From Clostridiales bacterium (lineage in GTDB: Bacteria > Bacillota > Clostridia > Christensenellales > Aristaeellaceae): a stretch of DNA of 64,000 nt. How positions within the stretch are numbered: the first letter of the stretch is position 1; every line of letters starts with the position of its first letter. The position numbers and the translations under genes were made by a program. Under the pieces are notes generated by a model. That model was not told where the DNA came from, made no database searches, and saw only the letters and a list, made by a program, of their open reading frames with translations. This document shows positions 26,531 to 34,534 of the stretch, piece after piece. Location: the NCBI GenBank assembly GCA_015056255.1, contig SVGP01000015.1:1-64000 (forward strand), given 5' to 3'.

Positions 26531-26588
26531 GCGAAAGCCATGTTAAATATCTCTAACCTCCAGAAATTCTATGCGCTTCTGCCACAAA

Positions 26589-26617
26589 TTGACAAACCCT
26601 GCGTAAAATGCTATCAT
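26589..26617 (+). promoter_or_regulatory. Promoter of the MFS transporter gene
   Basis: TTGACA (26589-26594), a 17-bp spacer and TATCAT (26612-26617), 40 nt before the ATG at 26658. It is divergent from the feo promoter. Confidence 0.72.
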
Positions 26618-26657
26618 GCTGACAGCAATATTATCCTATTATAGAGGAGAAAGCGAC

Positions 26658-27896
26658 ATGAATTTCAAACGCACAAAGCTCGCCGCCTACAGCGCGTATT
26701 TCACCATGTCCTCCATTTTCAGCCTGCCGCCGCTTCTGTTTGTTACCTTCAGAAACCTGTACGGCATTTCCTATACGCTTTTGGGAACGCTGGTGCTTAC
26801 GAACTTTGTAACACAGCTAACGGTGGATCTCATTTTCACCGTGTTTTCAAAGCATTTTAATGTCAAGAAGATTGTTCGAATCATGCCGCTCATCACCTGT
26901 CTGGGACTTCTCATCTACGCCCTTGCGCCGGTTATTTTTGCTTCCCGCGTATATCTGGGCCTGTTGACCGGCACCGTGATTTTCTCGGTTGCCGCAGGTC
27001 TTTCGGAGGTGCTTTTAAGCCCGGTCATCGCAGCCATTCCCTCCGATACGCCCGACCGCGACATGAGCATGCTTCATTCGCTGTACGCCTTCGGCGTGTT
27101 CACCGTGGTCGTCATCACAACTGTATTCATGAAGATCTTTGGGCATGAAAACTGGCCGTATCTTACGGTGTTTTTCGCGCTTTTGCCTGTGATTGCGTCC
27201 GTTCTTTTCATGCTTTCGCCGATGCCGGATATGAACAAGGGAAGCGAAGAAAACGCCGCCACCGCCGGACAAAAGCGCGCGCTTTCGATGGCGTTATGCG
27301 TGCTTTGCATCTTCTTTGGAAGCTGCGCCGAAAACACGATGAGCAGCTGGATGAGCGGCTTTATGGAAAAATCGCTTCACATCGATAAGGCGATGGGCGA
27401 TCTTCTGGGCATGGCGGCGTTTGCCATCCTCCTGGGTCTTACCAGAATTGGCTACGCCCGCTTCGGAAAAAACATCGCCCGCGTGCTTGCAATCGGCATG
27501 CTGGGCGCATTTGTCTGCTATCTTTTTGCCGGGCTTTCGAACTGCGTGCCCGTTGTGTTTGCAGCATGCATATTAACCGGCATTTTCACCTCCATGCTCT
27601 GGCCGGGATCGCTCATTTTCATGGAGGAAAACGTGCCGGGCGTTGGCGTTGCCGCCTATGCGCTGATGGCAGCCGGAGGAGACCTCGGCGCGTCGTTTGC
27701 GCCGCAGCTGATGGGCGCGGTGACGGATGCGGTTTCCCAAAGCGCGTTTGCCGCGCATCTGAGTGAAAAAACCGCCCTGACCTTGGAGCAAATCGGCATG
27801 AAGTGCGGCATGCTGGTCACGTCGCTTTTTCCGATATTGGGCTTTGTCGTGCTTTTGATCGCCGTTTCTCACTTTAAAAAGATTAAATCGCGCTGA
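26658..27896 (+). CDS. Major facilitator superfamily transporter
   Basis: A 412-residue membrane transporter with about 12 predicted helices arranged as two six-helix halves separated by a hydrophilic loop near residue 195-210. The start is put at 26658 because it follows GAGGAGAAAGCG; upstream in-frame ATG codons lie in the promoter. It resembles the FucP/sugar-type and MFS_1 families in general layout (a MAAGGDLGASFAPQL segment near the end), but no substrate signature is decisive. It is divergently transcribed from feo, without evident iron link. The repair operon begins 79 nt downstream with no terminator between. Confidence 0.83.
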   Translation: MNFKRTKLAAYSAYFTMSSIFSLPPLLFVTFRNLYGISYTLLGTLVLTNFVTQLTVDLIFTVFSKHFNVKKIVRIMPLITCLGLLIYALAPVIFASRVYLGLLTGTVIFSVAAGLSEVLLSPVIAAIPSDTPDRDMSMLHSLYAFGVFTVVVITTVFMKIFGHENWPYLTVFFALLPVIASVLFMLSPMPDMNKGSEENAATAGQKRALSMALCVLCIFFGSCAENTMSSWMSGFMEKSLHIDKAMGDLLGMAAFAILLGLTRIGYARFGKNIARVLAIGMLGAFVCYLFAGLSNCVPVVFAACILTGIFTSMLWPGSLIFMEENVPGVGVAAYALMAAGGDLGASFAPQLMGAVTDAVSQSAFAAHLSEKTALTLEQIGMKCGMLVTSLFPILGFVVLLIAVSHFKKIKSR

Positions 27897-27914
27897 CTTA
27901 GCCGGAAACCAGAA

Positions 27915-27944
27915 TTAAACCCCGCATGCACCCTGTGATATCAT
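27915..27944 (+). promoter_or_regulatory. Weak candidate promoter of the repair operon
   Basis: TTAAAC (27915-27920), an 18-bp spacer and TATCAT (27939-27944). It is a poor -35 and acceptable -10, so read-through from the MFS gene is an alternative. Confidence 0.3.
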
Positions 27945-27975
27945 TCATACATGCTTCAGGAAAGGAGAATCCCTC

Positions 27976-28641
27976 ATGCTCAAATACGCATACATCCGCG
28001 GTGTCAGCAAGCGCACTGGCGTGCCCGCGCTTGATAAAGATCTTGTTCGAAAGCCCTTAAACGAGCTGACCGAAAATGACAAGGAAATCCTTGAAAAGGC
28101 TGGCCGCGAAGCAGAGCTTAAGCTGTACCGCTTTAAAAATCTGGGCGAGCTGCCCCGCGTTCAAAAGGCAATCGGGTTTTTAAAGGGCGTGTGGCCGGAA
28201 AGCCTGTTGGACGTTGGAAGCGGACGAGGCGTTTTCCTTTTTCCGTTTCTGGAGGCGTTTCCCTATGTGTCTGTCACAAGCGCGGACATTCTTGACTACC
28301 GCGTGGAATTCTTAAGAGATATTGCACTGGGCGGTATTGAAACCCTGACTGCAGTTCAGGAAAACATTGTCACTTGGAACGCGCCGGACAAAAGCTTTGA
28401 CATTGTCACCATGCTTGAGGTTTTAGAGCACATCCCAGAGGTGGAAAAGGCGATTTTCAACGCCGTGCGCCTAGCCAGACGCTACGTAGTTGTGTCCGTT
28501 CCGAGCAAGGAGGACAACAATCCTGAGCACATCCATCTTTTAACCAAAGACATTTTGACCGATCTTTTCACGCGCGCCGGGGCCAAAAGCCTGCATTTCG
28601 ACGGCGTAAACGGCCATCTTTTCATGACCGCGCGCGTTTGA
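27976..28641 (+). CDS. Class I SAM-dependent methyltransferase of the repair operon
   Basis: A 221-residue Rossmann-fold methyltransferase. Motif I is LLDVGSGRG (77-85), the acidic motif II follows at SADILD (102-107), and EVLEH (148-152) plus HIHLLTKD (185-192) form a potential E-x-x-E-H...H metal site like that of the RNA 2'-O-methyltransferase Hen1. EVLEH is also common in UbiG-type methyltransferases, so the similarity alone does not prove RNA as substrate. About 60 N-terminal residues precede the core and are not recognised. The ATG follows AAAGGAG. It is the first gene of an operon with an RNA ligase and an HD-Pnk end-healing enzyme, which makes an RNA or DNA end the likely substrate. 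Confidence 0.8.
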   Translation: MLKYAYIRGVSKRTGVPALDKDLVRKPLNELTENDKEILEKAGREAELKLYRFKNLGELPRVQKAIGFLKGVWPESLLDVGSGRGVFLFPFLEAFPYVSVTSADILDYRVEFLRDIALGGIETLTAVQENIVTWNAPDKSFDIVTMLEVLEHIPEVEKAIFNAVRLARRYVVVSVPSKEDNNPEHIHLLTKDILTDLFTRAGAKSLHFDGVNGHLFMTARV

Positions 28642-28659
28642 CCCAAGGAGGGATTTATA

Positions 28660-29466
28660 ATGAAAGGCGATTACACCATCATCAAATACCCGCGCACGCA
28701 CCACATTGAGGGTTCGCGCCTGCAGGCGGGCGATGAAGACTTAAGCCAGATACCGTTTGAAGAATTTTTAGGAAGGCACCTCGTCATCGAAGAAAAAATC
28801 GACGGCGCAAACACTGCCGTTTCCTTTGACGGAGAGGGAAACCTCCTTCTTCAAAGCCGCGGCCACTACTTAACCGGCGGCTACCGCGAAAAGCACTACA
28901 ATCTCTTTAAGCAGTGGGCCGGCGTTCACAAAGACGCGCTTTATTCCGCGCTTTCCTCGCGCTATGTCATGTACGGCGAGTGGATGTACGCAAAGCACTC
29001 CATTTATTACGACGCGCTTCCGCATTATTTTATGGAGTTTGACATTTTAGACCGCGAAACGGACAAGTTTCTGGATACGCCAGCGCGGCGCGAAATTATC
29101 AAGAGTCTTCCCGTCTGCTCGGTGCCCGTTCTGGGCGAGGGGATTATCAAGAAAAAGGACGACGTCATGAAGCATCTTGGAAACAGCCGCTTTATCACCG
29201 AAAACCATCTTGAAAATCTGAGACATGCCGCCGAGCGCGAAAAGCAGGACGCGGACAAAATCCTTCGCGAAACAGACGCCTCCATGACCATGGAAGGGCT
29301 GTACCTTAAAATCGAAGAAAACGGCGAAGTTGTAAAACGCGCAAAGTTTGTTCGCGCCAGCTTCCTTCAGACCGTTGAGCAATCCGGCTCGCATTGGCTG
29401 GAACGCCCGATCATCCCCAACGGCACCACCCACACCATCGACGAAATGTTCATGCCGACTCTTTAA
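28660..29466 (+). CDS. ATP-dependent RNA ligase
   Basis: A 268-residue nucleotidyltransferase of the RNA ligase family (PF09414 type). Motif I EEKIDGAN supplies the adenylylated lysine (Lys46). Motif III is MYGEWMY (near 107-113), motif IIIa YFMEFDI (near 125), motif IV MEGLYLKIE (near 211) and motif V KRAKFV (near 226). All five are in order, so the enzyme should seal 3'-OH and 5'-phosphate ends with ATP. The protein is short, with no OB-fold domain of DNA ligases. The ATG follows AAGGAGGG, 18 nt after the methyltransferase. The HD-Pnk gene follows 11 nt later. Confidence 0.9.
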   Translation: MKGDYTIIKYPRTHHIEGSRLQAGDEDLSQIPFEEFLGRHLVIEEKIDGANTAVSFDGEGNLLLQSRGHYLTGGYREKHYNLFKQWAGVHKDALYSALSSRYVMYGEWMYAKHSIYYDALPHYFMEFDILDRETDKFLDTPARREIIKSLPVCSVPVLGEGIIKKKDDVMKHLGNSRFITENHLENLRHAAEREKQDADKILRETDASMTMEGLYLKIEENGEVVKRAKFVRASFLQTVEQSGSHWLERPIIPNGTTHTIDEMFMPTL

Positions 29467-29477
29467 AGGAGAAAGAA

Positions 29478-30653
29478 ATGTACCCCAAGAAATTTGAATG
29501 CGTTTTGAAATGCCTTCCGAAGCCGCCGGAATTTGCCTTTGATTTTGACGGCCTTTTCAAAACGCCACTTGGAAGCATTTTAAAGGATATGCAAAAAACG
29601 CCCCAAAATCCCGCATGGCACGCCGAGGGCGATGTGTGGGCGCACACGAAAATGGTGTGCAGAGCGCTTTGTGAAATCAGCGAATTTCAAACGCTTCCGA
29701 TTGATGAAAGAAATGCCCTTGCCCTCGCCGCGCTTTTGCACGACGCAGGAAAACCGCTCGCCACGCGCGAGGAAAACGGCGAACTCGTCTCACCGGGCCA
29801 TGCGCTCAAGGGCGCAAACCTCACCCGCGCCCTTCTGTGGCGCGATTTGGGCCTGTCCGGAAAAAAGGAATATCAGTCTTTCCGGGAAGGCGTGTGCTTT
29901 CTGATTCGCTACCATACCCAGCCCGCGCATATCCTTGAAAACGCAGACCCCGCCCGCAAAGCGCGGAAAATCGCGGAAAACGGATCGCTTTCAAAATATT
30001 TTTCGCTTAAAAATCTGTGTCTTCTGGCGCAAGCCGACGAAGTCGGCCGCATAAGCCCGGAAAAAGCCGAGCGTATCCAGAATGTTGAGCTTGCAAAAGC
30101 CGCCTGCATTGAGTCCGGCGCATATGAATCCCCTTATCCGTTCCCCTCGCCCGTCACAAAATACGCCTATCTTTCCGGAAAAAACGTGTGGGAAGATCAG
30201 AATCTTTTCGACGACACATGGGGCGAGGTCATTCTCTTGTCCGGCCTGCCCGGAACCGGCAAGGATACCTACATAAAAAAACATTTTCCAAACCTTCCCG
30301 TCGTCTCCTTAGACGACATCCGCCGTGAAATGGGCGTAAAGCCCGGCGAAAACCAGGGTGTTGTCGTTCAGGCCGCCCACGAAAAGGCGAAGGAGCTCCT
30401 TCGCAAAAAGCAGCCCTTCATCTGGAACGCCACCTCTCTCATTCCCGCCCTTCGAAAAACGCAGGTATCCCTTTTTGAAAACTACGGCGCAAGCGTCAAA
30501 ATCCTCTTCCTAGAAACAGAGTGGGCGGAAAACCTCAAAAGAGACGCCGAAAGAAAACACACCGTTTCTGAAAAAGTGATCGCCGATATGCTTTCCCGCT
30601 TCATCCCGCCCGAAGCCTTCGAAGCAAGAGAAGTTGAGTGGGTGATCACTTGA
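29478..30653 (+). CDS. HD-Pnk: HD phosphoesterase/polynucleotide kinase fusion
   Basis: A 391-residue two-domain end-healing enzyme. The N-terminal HD domain (about 45-195) shows His48, His56, the His88-Asp89 pair (LLHDAGKP), His108, His146 and Asp187. The C-terminal P-loop kinase (about 248-391) has GLPGTGKD (256-263, Lys262) and the acceptor-side LDDIRR motif (278-283). The best characterised relative is Runella slithyformis HD-Pnk, which removes 2',3'-cyclic phosphate or 3'-phosphate ends and phosphorylates 5'-OH ends; its homologues are often encoded with an ATP-dependent ligase, as here. The start at 29478 follows AAAGGAGAAAG; the frame is open upstream but overlaps the ligase. Confidence 0.9.
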   Translation: MYPKKFECVLKCLPKPPEFAFDFDGLFKTPLGSILKDMQKTPQNPAWHAEGDVWAHTKMVCRALCEISEFQTLPIDERNALALAALLHDAGKPLATREENGELVSPGHALKGANLTRALLWRDLGLSGKKEYQSFREGVCFLIRYHTQPAHILENADPARKARKIAENGSLSKYFSLKNLCLLAQADEVGRISPEKAERIQNVELAKAACIESGAYESPYPFPSPVTKYAYLSGKNVWEDQNLFDDTWGEVILLSGLPGTGKDTYIKKHFPNLPVVSLDDIRREMGVKPGENQGVVVQAAHEKAKELLRKKQPFIWNATSLIPALRKTQVSLFENYGASVKILFLETEWAENLKRDAERKHTVSEKVIADMLSRFIPPEAFEAREVEWVIT

Positions 30654-30667
30654 TAAAGGAAAAATCC

Positions 30668-31216
30668 ATGCTGACCGCATTTTTCGACCGAGACGGCACC
30701 ATCGCCAAGGATTATCCCGACGAAGTCTGGACAAACGTCATGGATATTAAACTCGTGCCGGGAGCAATCGATGCCATGCGTTTTCTAAGAAACAAGGGCT
30801 ACGAAATCGTCATTCTGACCAACCAGTACATTATCGGGGAAGGGTATATTACTTATCACCAGTATGAGATGTACACCCAAAAGCTACTCGAAACGCTGAA
30901 AAGCAAGGGAATAGAAATCAAAGATATATTCTTCTGTCCCCACGCAAGATCTGTCAATTGTACCTGCAGAAAACCAGCAGTCGGCATGATTGAAAATGCA
31001 ATTCAGAAATATCCCGATATTGATATGTCAAGGGCTTTGATGGTAGGCGACAGCGAATGTGATATTATGCTTGCCAAAAATCTGAATATCCCAGTATTCG
31101 CAATTTCACATAAAAACGCATACGAAAAATGCATAACCCTTGATACAATAAAGGATTTTGAAAAGGCATTCTGCGAGTATTTCAAAATGAACCATTATAA
31201 AACCAGAAGTTTGTAA
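30668..31216 (+). CDS. HAD-superfamily phosphatase (GmhB/HisB-like), last gene of the repair operon
   Basis: A 182-residue HAD phosphatase. The nucleophile motif FFDRDGT places Asp7 and Asp9; ILTNQ is motif II, RKP supplies the lysine and MVGDSECD the acidic motif IV. CPHARSVNCTC (C-x-H...C-x-C) is the zinc loop typical of GmhB and HisB phosphatases of the HAD-IIIA group. The start at 30668 follows AAAGGA, 14 nt after HD-Pnk. A polynucleotide 3'-phosphatase role is tempting from context, but heptose bisphosphate or another small phosphoester is the default family substrate. The last two thirds (from about 30830) are visibly richer in A+T than the neighbouring genes. Confidence 0.82.
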   Translation: MLTAFFDRDGTIAKDYPDEVWTNVMDIKLVPGAIDAMRFLRNKGYEIVILTNQYIIGEGYITYHQYEMYTQKLLETLKSKGIEIKDIFFCPHARSVNCTCRKPAVGMIENAIQKYPDIDMSRALMVGDSECDIMLAKNLNIPVFAISHKNAYEKCITLDTIKDFEKAFCEYFKMNHYKTRSL

Positions 31217-31227
31217 ACGGCTGCGAT

Positions 31228-31265
31228 CAGTCACCTTCGGCGCCGTCTCTCCCAAACGGAGAGTC
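31228..31265 (-). repeat. GGCTCTCC-type intergenic repeat, copy 1
   Basis: On the minus strand GACTCTCCGTTTGGGAGAGAC is followed by GGCGCCGAAGGTGACTGA (read as two segments). It matches copy 2 at 34471-34524. Confidence 0.5.
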
Positions 31266-31374
31266 AAGCGCATAAATGAGCGTTTACCGGAAGTATTATA
31301 TATCTGCCGCTTCAAAATTCATTTTTCGTTTCAGATATTTTTTCGCTTTACGAATAAATAATTTGATTTTCCTA

Positions 31375-31403
31375 TTGCATTTGGCATGCAATTGTGTTAT
31401 AAT
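31375..31403 (+). promoter_or_regulatory. tRNA-Ser promoter
   Basis: TTGCAT (31375-31380), a 17-bp spacer and perfect TATAAT (31398-31403), 54 nt upstream of the tRNA. Confidence 0.75.
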
Positions 31404-31457
31404 AATCTGCGTCGGGTGAAAAGCCGAGAAATTTCATAATTTTTCTTTCGACCATAT

Positions 31458-31547
31458 GGAGGAGTCGCCTAGCTTGGTCGAGGGCGCACGACTGGAAATC
31501 GTGTAGGCGTCAAAAGCGTCTCGAGGGTTCGAATCCCTCCTCCTCCG
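31458..31547 (+). tRNA. tRNA-Ser (anticodon GGA)
   Basis: A 90-nt gene with acceptor GGAGGAG/CTCCTCC, anticodon stem CACGA/TCGTG and loop CTGGAAA giving anticodon GGA (reads UCC and UCU). It has the long variable arm expected for serine, T-stem GAGGG/CCCTC with TTCGAAT loop, and discriminator G at 31547. CCA is not encoded. It has its own promoter and two terminators, so it is a stand-alone unit. Confidence 0.96.
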
Positions 31548-31548
31548 T

Positions 31549-31578
31549 AAAAATCCTGAACAAAAGTTCAGGATTTTT
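31549..31578 (+). terminator. First terminator after tRNA-Ser
   Basis: AAAAATCCTGAAC and GTTCAGGATTTTT are perfect arms with an AAAA loop, ending in TTTTT. Confidence 0.88.
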
Positions 31579-31581
31579 CAT

Positions 31582-31616
31582 AATAAAGGGATCAGAATAA
31601 ATCTGATCCCTTTATT
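31582..31616 (+). terminator. Second terminator after tRNA-Ser
   Basis: AATAAAGGGATCAGA and TCTGATCCCTTTATT are perfect arms. It may act in both directions and isolates the tRNA from the serpin genes. Confidence 0.75.
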
Positions 31617-31720
31617 ATTTCATATCGCAAAGCGACATTTCATTCAACCCTGATCAGAAAAAGTGTAACTTTTTCCACCGTTTAAACGACTAAAATATAC
31701 ATCATAAAAGGAGTGATCGT

Positions 31721-33058
31721 ATGTTCAAACGTATAATCCTTTTTGGAATGATTTTGTCTGTTTTATTGTCGGGCGTTTATACACGCGCGGTTGTACTTTT
31801 TGAGGCGCAGGATCCCACGCGCGTACCCATGCCCGATCAGGCAGACTACCTGTCTGAGGATGGCGAATTTGATTATGAGGCGTATGACAAGGCGTATATG
31901 GCGTGGCTTGAAGATGACAGACAGAAGTTTCTTTCCGGAGATGAATCAGCATCTCTGACGGCATATGCTATTCAGGCGGCCAGAGAAATTCTTGCGCGTG
32001 AAGATCAGAAAAACAAGGTGTTTTCACCGGTTAATCTGTATCTTGCGCTGTCGATGCTTTCCGAAATCACGGGCGGCGACACGCAAAGCGAGATTCTATC
32101 CCTTCTGGACGCTGAAAATATCGAAACGCTCCGAAGACGCGCAAACGCGATCTTCCTTTCCATCTATGAAAACGACGGGCAGACGACCAGCATTCCCGCC
32201 GCATCCATCTGGCTTCGAAACGACATTTCGTACAAGCCGGACGCGCTTGAATACCTTTGTAAGGATTACTTCGCTTCATCCTTTGCAGGCACGATGGGCG
32301 ACAGCGAATACGACAGGGAAATCCAATCGTGGCTCAACGAAAAAACAGGCGGGCTCCTTGAGGAGCAGGCAAAGAACATTACCTTTGACCCCGATACCAT
32401 CATTTCGCTTGCAACCAGCCTGTATTTCAAGGCTGGATGGACAGGCGAATTCAGCAAAAGCAACACAAAAACCGACGTTTTCCACGCCGTCAAAGGCGAT
32501 CAGCAGACGGAATTTATGCATAAAGGCGGCTCGGACACCTATTATTGGGGTGAAAATTTCGGCGCGGTGGCATTGTCTATGACCAACGGCGGCAAAATGT
32601 GGTTCATTCTGCCGGATGAAGGTATATCGCCCGAAAGCCTTTTTGAAAACGAGGCTGTCCTTCGCCTTACAACTGATCCCGCCGCATGGCAGAACCAGAC
32701 GCGCCTCATCATCAATAAAGCTATCCCGAAATTCGACGTAACGGGCGAAAACGATCTGATCCAAAGCTTAAAAAACCTCGGCGTTCAGCTGGCCTTCGAC
32801 CCTAAAAAGTCAGATTTCACGCCCCTGACCGACATTCCCGAAATCGCCGTTTCCAAAGCCCAGCACGACGCGCGCGTGAAAATCGACGAAAAGGGCGTGG
32901 AAGCCGCAGCTTACACCGTAATCATGGCATATGCAACCTCCGCACGTCCGCCGGAGGAGAAAATGGACTTTATCGTCGACCGCCCGTTTGCCTTTTTGAT
33001 CACGTCGGACGATGGTTTTCCCTTGTTTACGGGGATTGTGAATACGATAGAAAATTAA
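31721..33058 (+). CDS. Secreted serpin 1
   Basis: A 445-residue serine-protease-inhibitor (serpin) fold protein with an N-terminal export segment (about 5-24). An acidic 50-residue stretch precedes the serpin core (about 80-445). Family landmarks are present: KVFSPVNLYLALSML near the start, LATSLYFKAGW (the NAxYFKGxW equivalent), IPKFDV and the hinge EKGVEAAAYTVI. The hinge is rich in small residues, as in inhibitory serpins. Counting 17 residues from Glu390 puts the scissile bond near Thr406-Ser407, but the loop is a few residues longer than in antitrypsin, so this is approximate. It would trap host or competitor proteases outside the cell. The neighbouring serpin is a close paralogue. Confidence 0.92.
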   Translation: MFKRIILFGMILSVLLSGVYTRAVVLFEAQDPTRVPMPDQADYLSEDGEFDYEAYDKAYMAWLEDDRQKFLSGDESASLTAYAIQAAREILAREDQKNKVFSPVNLYLALSMLSEITGGDTQSEILSLLDAENIETLRRRANAIFLSIYENDGQTTSIPAASIWLRNDISYKPDALEYLCKDYFASSFAGTMGDSEYDREIQSWLNEKTGGLLEEQAKNITFDPDTIISLATSLYFKAGWTGEFSKSNTKTDVFHAVKGDQQTEFMHKGGSDTYYWGENFGAVALSMTNGGKMWFILPDEGISPESLFENEAVLRLTTDPAAWQNQTRLIINKAIPKFDVTGENDLIQSLKNLGVQLAFDPKKSDFTPLTDIPEIAVSKAQHDARVKIDEKGVEAAAYTVIMAYATSARPPEEKMDFIVDRPFAFLITSDDGFPLFTGIVNTIEN

Positions 33059-33104
33059 AAAATCACAGGAATTGCTCCCGTGATTCATAAAAGGAAGTGT
33101 TTTC

Positions 33105-34343
33105 GTGGTGAAACGAGTCATTATTATCTGCGTGATTTTATGTATTTTGCTGTTGGGTGTTTTTTCAGTATTGGCATATACGGAGTTCATTTCAAAAAAC
33201 GACTACCCTGCCAAAAAAGTTACCCTTGCCTATGAGGATTCATTGATCGCTTGTACGGCACAGTCGGCTAAAGAGCTTCTTGGTCATGAAGATCAGGCCA
33301 ATAAGGTCTATTCGCCGGTCAACATCTATCTTGCGCTGTCCATGCTTTCCGAAATCACGGGCGGCGATACGCGAAGCGAGATCTTATCCGTTTTGAATGT
33401 TGAAAACATCGAAACCGTCCGAAAGCACGCAAAAGAGATTTATGAATCCGTCCGTGAAGAAGGCGAAAGGACAACCAGCTTACCCGCCGCATCCATCTGG
33501 CTTCGAAACGACATTCAGTATAAGCCGGACGCGCTTGAAGCCCTTGTGAATGATTACTTTGCTTCTTCCTTTGAAGGCGTAATGGGCGATCCAGAATTCG
33601 ACCTGCAGCTTCAGTCATGGCTCAACGAGAATACCGGCGGACTTCTTGAGGAGCAGGCGAAGGGTCTCTCCTTTGACGAAGACACCCTCATTGCGCTTGC
33701 GGCCAGTCTGTATTTCAGGGCGGAGTGGAACGACGTATTTTCTGAAAGCAGCACGAAAACCGACGTTTTCCACGCTGTAAGCAGCGACAGGCAAGCTCAA
33801 TTCATGCACAAGGGAGACTCGGGCACCTATTATTGGGACAAAAAATTCGGCGCAGTTGCGCTCCCTCTTTCAAACGGCGGAAAAATGTGGTTCATATTGC
33901 CGAATAAAGGCGTATCGCCCGAAAGCCTTTTTGAAAGCGACGCCATCCTTCGCCTCACAAACGATCCCGGCGCATGGAAAAAGCAGAAACACCTCATCAT
34001 CAATAAAGCCATCCCGAAATTCGACGTAACCGGCGAAAACAACCTGGTTGAGAGCCTTCAAAACCTCGGCGTTCAGCTTGCCTTTGATATCACAAAATCG
34101 GATTTCACGCCCCTTACCGATTTCCCCGATATCTATGTTTCCAAAGCGCAGCACGATGTACGCGTGAAAATCGACGAAAAGGGCGTGGAAGCCGCAGCCT
34201 ACACCGTCATTATACCGGTGCTCGGCTCCACCCGCTTCCCCGAGAAATCAATGGACTTTATCGTCGACCGCCCATTTGCATTTGTCATTACGTCGGACGA
34301 CGATCTTCCCTTGTTTGCGGGCGTTGTGAATGAGGTTAAATAG
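33105..34343 (+). CDS. Secreted serpin 2
   Basis: A 412-residue paralogue of serpin 1, 46 nt downstream. The start is GTG at 33105 or the next GTG at 33108, after AAAGGAAG; both give the same N-terminal membrane/export segment (about 4-24). The core matches serpin 1 in most positions, including the SPVN.YLALSMLSEITGGDT block and the EKGVEAAAYTVI hinge. The reactive loop then diverges: IPVLGSTRFPEKS instead of MAYATSARPPEEK, so the target protease should differ. By antitrypsin counting the scissile bond is near Gly374-Ser375, though Arg377 is a conceivable P1 if the loop is read longer. The N-terminal acidic extension of serpin 1 is missing. Confidence 0.92.
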   Translation: MVKRVIIICVILCILLLGVFSVLAYTEFISKNDYPAKKVTLAYEDSLIACTAQSAKELLGHEDQANKVYSPVNIYLALSMLSEITGGDTRSEILSVLNVENIETVRKHAKEIYESVREEGERTTSLPAASIWLRNDIQYKPDALEALVNDYFASSFEGVMGDPEFDLQLQSWLNENTGGLLEEQAKGLSFDEDTLIALAASLYFRAEWNDVFSESSTKTDVFHAVSSDRQAQFMHKGDSGTYYWDKKFGAVALPLSNGGKMWFILPNKGVSPESLFESDAILRLTNDPGAWKKQKHLIINKAIPKFDVTGENNLVESLQNLGVQLAFDITKSDFTPLTDFPDIYVSKAQHDVRVKIDEKGVEAAAYTVIIPVLGSTRFPEKSMDFIVDRPFAFVITSDDDLPLFAGVVNEVK

Positions 34344-34372
34344 ATAATGCTGTATGCGTTCAAAACATCTGC

Positions 34373-34444
34373 AGGGAACGGTCTATGTGCCGTTCCTTTT
34401 TTATGTGTATAAAAATGTCAGGAACGGCACATAGGCCGTTCCCT
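34373..34444. repeat. Inverted pair of palindromic repeats (AGGGAACGG unit)
   Basis: The arms 34373-34396 and 34421-34444 are reverse complements over 24 bp with one mismatch; each is itself a GGAACGG/CCGTTCC palindrome. They flank TTTTTTATG, so the first arm could also end serpin transcription. Confidence 0.8.
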
Positions 34445-34470
34445 ACAAAGCATGAAGAACATTTCAGACC

Positions 34471-34524
34471 TTGGCTCTCCGTTTGGGAGAAAAGCCGCCG
34501 GAGGCGGCTGAGAGGGTTTCTTCG
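34471..34524 (+). repeat. GGCTCTCC-type intergenic repeat, copy 2
   Basis: GGCTCTCCGTTTGGGAGA, then the AGCCGCC/GGCGGCT hairpin, then GAGAGGGTTTCTTCG. It is related to copies at 31228, 35550 and 36738. Confidence 0.55.
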
Positions 34525-34534
34525 TAAATCGCCG

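Noticed and set aside
31458..31547. Integrated element at the tRNA-Ser gene
   Set aside because: No duplicated tRNA 3' end or integrase was seen on either side.
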